Part shown: positions 60,149-64,000 of the stretch, one piece after another | How positions within the stretch are numbered: the first letter of the stretch is position 1 | Layout of the letters: each line of letters begins with the position of its first letter | Origin: JAJDTQ01 sp963422385 | GTDB taxonomy: Bacteria > Desulfobacterota > Binatia > UBA9968 > JAJDTQ01 | Length of the DNA stretch: 64,000 nt | Assembly (NCBI GenBank): GCA_963422385.1 | Contig: OY729432.1 | Span: 2,046,001 to 2,110,000 of the forward strand | Direction of reading: 5' to 3' | The notes under the pieces: model-generated | The model's database searches: none | What the model was told of the DNA's origin: nothing | The model's input: only the letters and a program-made list of their open reading frames with translations | Program-made: the position numbers and the translations under genes

Positions 60149-62059
60149 ATGCTCGATCTGCTGTGGCTGATACCCGCCTTTCCTCTTCTCGGCTTTCTCG
60201 CCCTCATGCTGGCCGGGTCGCGCCTCTCGCGTACCGAGGTGGCATGCGTGGGCGTTGGCTCCATCGGCCTGTCGGCGGTGGTCACCCTGATCGTGGGCCT
60301 GAGCTTCATGGCCGCGCCCCCCGCCGGGGCCCGCTTTACCCAGACCCTGTGGGTCTGGCTGGACGTGGCCGGCTTCCGTCCCGCCTTTGCCTTCTACCTG
60401 GACGCCCTGTCGCTGACGATGATCTTCGTGGTGACGTTCGTGGGCTTCCTCATCCACCTCTACTCCGTCGAGTACATGATGGAGGAGGAAGAAGGCTACA
60501 GCCGCTTCTTCGCCTACATGAACCTGTTCGTCTGCGCCATGCTCACGTTGCTGCTGGCGGACAACCTGATGCTGCTGCTGCTCGGTTGGGAGGGCGTGGG
60601 CCTTTGCAGCTACCTCCTGATCGGTTTCTTCTACAAGGACGAAGCCAACGGACAGGCCGCGAGCAAGGCGTTCATCGTCACCCGGGTGGGCGACACCGCC
60701 ATGCTCATGGCCCTCTTCCTGCTCTTCTCCGAGTTGGGAACGCTGGACATCCAGGAGCTGATGCAGCGTGCCGGTCAACAGTTCCAGCCCGGCTCGGGCC
60801 TGGCGGCGGCGGTGGCACTGCTCTTGCTGGGAGGGGCCGTGGGCAAGTCCGCACAGCTCCCGCTGCAGACCTGGCTGCCCGACGCCATGGCGGGGCCCAC
60901 CCCGGTGAGCGCCCTCATCCACGCGGCAACCATGGTCACCGCCGGCGTCTATCTCATCGCGCGCACCCACGTGCTGTTCGCCCTGGCTCCGGCGGTACTG
61001 ACGCTGGTGGCGGTCATCGGCACCCTGACTCTGCTGATGGCGGGTTTCGCGGCGCTGGTGCAAACCGACATCAAGCGCGTGCTGGCGTACTCCACCATCA
61101 GCCAGATCGGCTACATGTTCCTGGCCCTGGGGGTGGGCGCGTGGTCCGCGGCGCTGTTCCACTTCATGATCCACGCCTTCTTCAAGGCGCTGCTGTTCCT
61201 GGGCGCGGGCGCGGTCATCATGTGCCTGCACCACGAGCAGGACATGTACCGGATGGGCGGCTTGCGCCGGCTGATGCCGTTTACCTTCCGGTGCTTTCTC
61301 GTCGGCGCCGGGGCGCTGGCGGCCATACCGGTGGTCACCGCGGGCTTCTACAGCAAGGACCTGATCATCTGGAACGCCTACACCTCCGACATCGGCGGCG
61401 TCTGGCTCTGGGCCGGCGCCCTGGCGGGGGCGCTGCTGACTTCCATCTATACCTTCCGCATGGTGTTCCTGACCTTCTATCGGGACGCCACCGAGTGGGT
61501 GAAGAAGCTCCTGCCCATCCACCAGCCGGGACCATGCGTCCATGTCCCGTTGGGTGTGCTGGCGGTTCTGTCGGTGGTCGCGGGGGTCATCGAACTGCCC
61601 CACACCATGGGAAAGCTCACGCTGTTCTCGGCTTTCCTGAACACGGCGTTGCCCGCGTTTCACGGCGCTCACGCCAGCTACGGCACGGAGCTCCTGTTCG
61701 AGCTTCTGGCCGCGGCCGCCTCCGTTGGCGGCGTGTATCTGGTGTGGGTTCTGGTGATGGGGCCGCCCCGCGCCATGGATCGCATCGCGGCGCTGCCGTG
61801 GGCGCCCGGCGTGGAGCGTCTGTGGCTATCCGGCTGGGGCTTCGATCGGCTCTATGACACGCTCTTCGTCCAACCTTACCTGTGGTGCGCCCGGGTCAAC
61901 AAGGGCGACTTCATCGATGGCTTCTATCACGCCGTGGCCTTCATCACCGAGATGCTGCACTTCGTCGCCACCATGACTCAGACGGGTGTGGTGCGGTGGT
62001 ACGCCACCGGCATTGCCGTAGGGGCGGTCGTGACCGTGGGACTGGTGATCTTCCTATGA
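60149..62059 (+). CDS. nuoL: NADH-quinone oxidoreductase subunit L
   Basis: 636 residues, antiporter-like proton-pumping subunit at the distal end of the membrane arm. 'LLGWEGVGLCSYLLIGFFYKD' with the key Glu, 'TWLPDAMAGPTPVSALIHAATMVTAGVYLIART' and 'DIKRVLAYSTISQIGYMF' with the pumping Lys and His are all present. AGAGGATGAC precedes the ATG. Ends in the long lateral helix region; overlaps nuoM by 4 nt. Confidence 0.95.
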   Translation: MLDLLWLIPAFPLLGFLALMLAGSRLSRTEVACVGVGSIGLSAVVTLIVGLSFMAAPPAGARFTQTLWVWLDVAGFRPAFAFYLDALSLTMIFVVTFVGFLIHLYSVEYMMEEEEGYSRFFAYMNLFVCAMLTLLLADNLMLLLLGWEGVGLCSYLLIGFFYKDEANGQAASKAFIVTRVGDTAMLMALFLLFSELGTLDIQELMQRAGQQFQPGSGLAAAVALLLLGGAVGKSAQLPLQTWLPDAMAGPTPVSALIHAATMVTAGVYLIARTHVLFALAPAVLTLVAVIGTLTLLMAGFAALVQTDIKRVLAYSTISQIGYMFLALGVGAWSAALFHFMIHAFFKALLFLGAGAVIMCLHHEQDMYRMGGLRRLMPFTFRCFLVGAGALAAIPVVTAGFYSKDLIIWNAYTSDIGGVWLWAGALAGALLTSIYTFRMVFLTFYRDATEWVKKLLPIHQPGPCVHVPLGVLAVLSVVAGVIELPHTMGKLTLFSAFLNTALPAFHGAHASYGTELLFELLAAAASVGGVYLVWVLVMGPPRAMDRIAALPWAPGVERLWLSGWGFDRLYDTLFVQPYLWCARVNKGDFIDGFYHAVAFITEMLHFVATMTQTGVVRWYATGIAVGAVVTVGLVIFL

Positions 62060-63624
62060 GCCTTGTCTGGATACTGCTCATGCCCTTGGCGGGCGGACTG
62101 GCAGCGTGGATTTCGGGACGCTGGAGCGATCTGTGGCCGCGCTGGATCTCGCTGGGGACGGCGCTGCTCCACATGTTGCTGCTGCTGGTCACCTGGGGTG
62201 TCTTCTTTAGCCGCATCGAGACCGGGCAGGGCGGGTGGCCGATGGCCTACAAGCAGCCATGGATTCCCCAACTGGGCATCAGCTTCCACTTGGCGGTGGA
62301 CGGTCTCAGCCTGTTGCTGTTGTTGCTGGCGAGCTTCCTGACCGTGCTGGCGGTGCTGACCTCCTGGCGCTCGGTCACGCGCTCCGTGGGGTTCTTTCAC
62401 TTCAACCTGCTGCTTATCCTGACCGCCCTGTCGGGCGTGTTCATCGCCTTCGACCTGTTTCTCTTCTTCGCCTTCTGGGAGATCTCCCTGTTGCCGCTGT
62501 ACTTCCTCATCGGCATCTGGGGCTACGAGAACCGGGTCCATGCCACCACCAAGTTCTTCATCATCACCCAGGGCAGCGGGCTCCTGATGCTGCTGGCCAT
62601 CCTGGGGCTGGTGGTGACGCACTGGCAGTCCACCGGCGTCATGACCTTCGACTACCTGGATCTGGTGGGGACGCCCACGTCGGATGCCACCGCGCGGTGG
62701 CTGATGCTGGGCTTCTTCATCGCCTTTGCCGTCAAGCTGCCGGTGGTGCCGTTTCACACCTGGTTGCCGGATGCCCATACGCAGGCTCCCACCGCGGGCA
62801 GCGTGGCGCTGGCGGGCCTCGTGCTCAAGATCGGGGCCTACGGCATGCTCCGGTTCGTGTTTCCGCTCTTCCCCCAGGCAGCCGCGGACTTCACCGTCAT
62901 CGCCATGACCCTGGCGGTGGCGGGCATTCTCTACGGCGCGCTGCTGGCCCTGGGTCAGACCGACCTGAAGCGCATGGTCGCGTATACCAGCATCAGCCAC
63001 ATGGGCTTTGTCCTGCTGGGGATCTTCGCGTGGAACGATCTGGCGCTTCAGGGGGCGGTGATCATCATGCTGTCCCACGGCTTCAGCGCCGGCGCCTTGT
63101 TCATGATGGTGGGGGACCTCCAGCACCGCACGCATACGCGTGATCTGAGCCGCTTCGGCGGCCTGTGGGCCACCATGCCCCGGATGGGCGGCGTGGGCCT
63201 GTTCTTCGCCATGGCTTCGTTGGGGCTGCCCGGGCTCGCAAGCTTCGTGGGCGAGTTCCTGGTGCTCATGGGCGCGTTCCAGGTCAACGTCCCGCTGACG
63301 GTGCTGGCCTCGGTGGGCCTCGTGGCCGCAACGGCCTATTCGCTGTGGATGATCCAAAAGGTCTACTACGGCGCCAACCCCGAGGACTGGCGGCTCGACG
63401 ACGCCAGCGGCCGGGAGATGGCGATCATGACGTCTCTGATCGGGGCGACGCTCTGGTTGGGTCTCTACCCGCAACCGGTGCTCACCACCTCCGGGCACGC
63501 GCTGGCCCAGATGCGCGAGTTCACCGACAAGGCCCGGGCCCCCGCGTCGCGCCATCCCGCCGGGGAAGGCCGCGGGCCCGCGGCCGTCGCATCCCTGTCG
63601 CCGGATGGAGGTAGCCAGCCGTGA
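62056..63624 (+). CDS. nuoM: NADH-quinone oxidoreductase subunit M
   Basis: 522 residues, second antiporter-like subunit. 'FAFWEISLLPLYFLIGIWGYENR' carries the conserved Glu; 'KLPVVPFHTWLPDAHTQAPTAGSVALAGLVLKIGAYG' and 'DLKRMVAYTSISHMGF' are typical. The ATG at 62056 overlaps the nuoL stop. C-terminal tail of about 30 Ala/Gly/Pro-rich residues is longer than usual. Confidence 0.95.
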   Translation: MSLVWILLMPLAGGLAAWISGRWSDLWPRWISLGTALLHMLLLLVTWGVFFSRIETGQGGWPMAYKQPWIPQLGISFHLAVDGLSLLLLLLASFLTVLAVLTSWRSVTRSVGFFHFNLLLILTALSGVFIAFDLFLFFAFWEISLLPLYFLIGIWGYENRVHATTKFFIITQGSGLLMLLAILGLVVTHWQSTGVMTFDYLDLVGTPTSDATARWLMLGFFIAFAVKLPVVPFHTWLPDAHTQAPTAGSVALAGLVLKIGAYGMLRFVFPLFPQAAADFTVIAMTLAVAGILYGALLALGQTDLKRMVAYTSISHMGFVLLGIFAWNDLALQGAVIIMLSHGFSAGALFMMVGDLQHRTHTRDLSRFGGLWATMPRMGGVGLFFAMASLGLPGLASFVGEFLVLMGAFQVNVPLTVLASVGLVAATAYSLWMIQKVYYGANPEDWRLDDASGREMAIMTSLIGATLWLGLYPQPVLTTSGHALAQMREFTDKARAPASRHPAGEGRGPAAVASLSPDGGSQP

Positions 63625-64000
63625 ATCCGTTCGGCGCACTGACCCCCATCATCATCCTGGGCCTGACGCCGCTGGTGCTCATGCTGGTGATCTCGTTCCA
63701 CCGCAGCCACGGGCTCGCCGTGGTGCTTTCCCTGGCGGGTTTGGGGCTGACGCTGGCGGTCCTGCCCGGCGCGACCGGGGGCGCGGCCCCGTTGCTGGTC
63801 ATGGACGCCTACGCGCTGTTCTACATGGGATTGCTCTCGGCGGCCACCATGGTGGTGGTGGTGCTGTCGTACGGCTACCTGGACCGCATGCCGGGGAACC
63901 GCGAGGAGTTCTACCTGTTGCTCACCCTGGCCACTTTCGGCTGCGCCGTTCTGACCGCCAGCAATCACTTCGTGTCGTTTTTCCTGGGGCTGGAGATCCT
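63621..64000 (+). CDS. nuoN: NADH-quinone oxidoreductase subunit N (3' end cut by window edge)
   Basis: First 126 residues. GTG at 63621 overlaps the nuoM stop by 4 nt. Hydrophobic N-terminus 'PIIILGLTPLVLMLVISF', 'LLVMDAYALFYMGLLSAATMVVVVLSYGYL' and 'EFYLLLTLATFGCAVLTASNHFVSFFLGLE' match NuoN helices 1-5; the last conserved Glu is at the very edge. Completes the A-N complex I operon. Confidence 0.9.
   Translation, partial: MNPFGALTPIIILGLTPLVLMLVISFHRSHGLAVVLSLAGLGLTLAVLPGATGGAAPLLVMDAYALFYMGLLSAATMVVVVLSYGYLDRMPGNREEFYLLLTLATFGCAVLTASNHFVSFFLGLEI

Noticed and set aside
1..64000. CRISPR arrays, tRNA or rRNA genes
   Set aside because: No array of regularly spaced repeats longer than three units and no cloverleaf or rRNA-like stretch was recognised; the only regular repeats are at 7437-7497 and 20985-21014.

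Overview
The window is 64 kb of high-GC, densely coding bacterial DNA with no rRNA, tRNA or CRISPR array that I could find. The gene content points to an uncultured, respiring, diderm, proteobacterium-like organism: a 13-gene NADH:quinone oxidoreductase cluster with fused nuoCD, SfsA, TctC-type and ectoine-type transporters, a molybdenum hydroxylase, flavin-dependent LLM oxidoreductases, and surface-glycan glycosyltransferases. Entotheonella/Tectomicrobia-like or deltaproteobacterial-type genomes look similar, but this placement is inference only.

Layout. 1-6606 is the end of a surface polysaccharide locus: two paralogous GT4 glycosyltransferases (the first cut by the window edge), a SAM methyltransferase, a glutamine-dependent asparagine synthetase-like amidotransferase and a GT2-like protein. 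6607-7569 is a graveyard of broken genes: a DUF4143 ATPase, fused Liv-type ABC ATPase fragments and a transposon-end-like triple repeat. 7570-28294 is a catabolic and uptake region. It holds a gentisate-dioxygenase-like cupin, an ornithine cyclodeaminase-family protein, an M20-family protein whose metal site looks destroyed, alpha/beta hydrolases, sfsA, a three-subunit molybdenum hydroxylase, two LLM oxidoreductases, a membrane LytTR regulator with a tandem 15-bp repeat in front of it, two more double-cupin proteins, an oligopeptidase B-like peptidase, a polysaccharide deacetylase, a VOC protein and a TctC solute-binding protein. 28640-31865 is an ehuBCDA ectoine/hydroxyectoine-type ABC importer.

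31869-34076 (minus strand) is a short redox operon: two-motif CDGSH protein, small cupin, glutathione S-transferase, larE. The GST frame has one in-frame TGA at codon 10, exactly where the catalytic Cys of a C-P-x-x-x-R motif belongs. A strong ribosome binding site lies before the upstream ATG, and a perfect 8-bp stem with a GGC loop starts 11 nt after the TGA. I read this as a selenocysteine-containing GST with a bacterial SECIS element, the most striking single observation here.

34562-50023 is a defence island: a class 1 DISARM-like system (drmD SNF2 helicase, drmMI adenine methylase, drmA helicase, drmB DUF1998). It is interrupted between drmMI and drmA by an AAA ATPase plus a DUF4276/TOPRIM-like protein and by the C-terminal half of a TIR-like (MTH538/ThsB-type) gene. 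DrmA has an extra N-terminal domain resembling a stand-alone domain family, and no phospholipase D gene (drmC) follows drmB.

50294 to the right edge is the respiratory complex I operon nuoA-B-CD-E-F-G-H-I-J-K-L-M-N (nuoN cut off), with mostly overlapping or close-packed genes; a large inverted repeat of a dispersed element lies between nuoCD and nuoE. At least two families of short dispersed palindromic repeats are scattered between genes.
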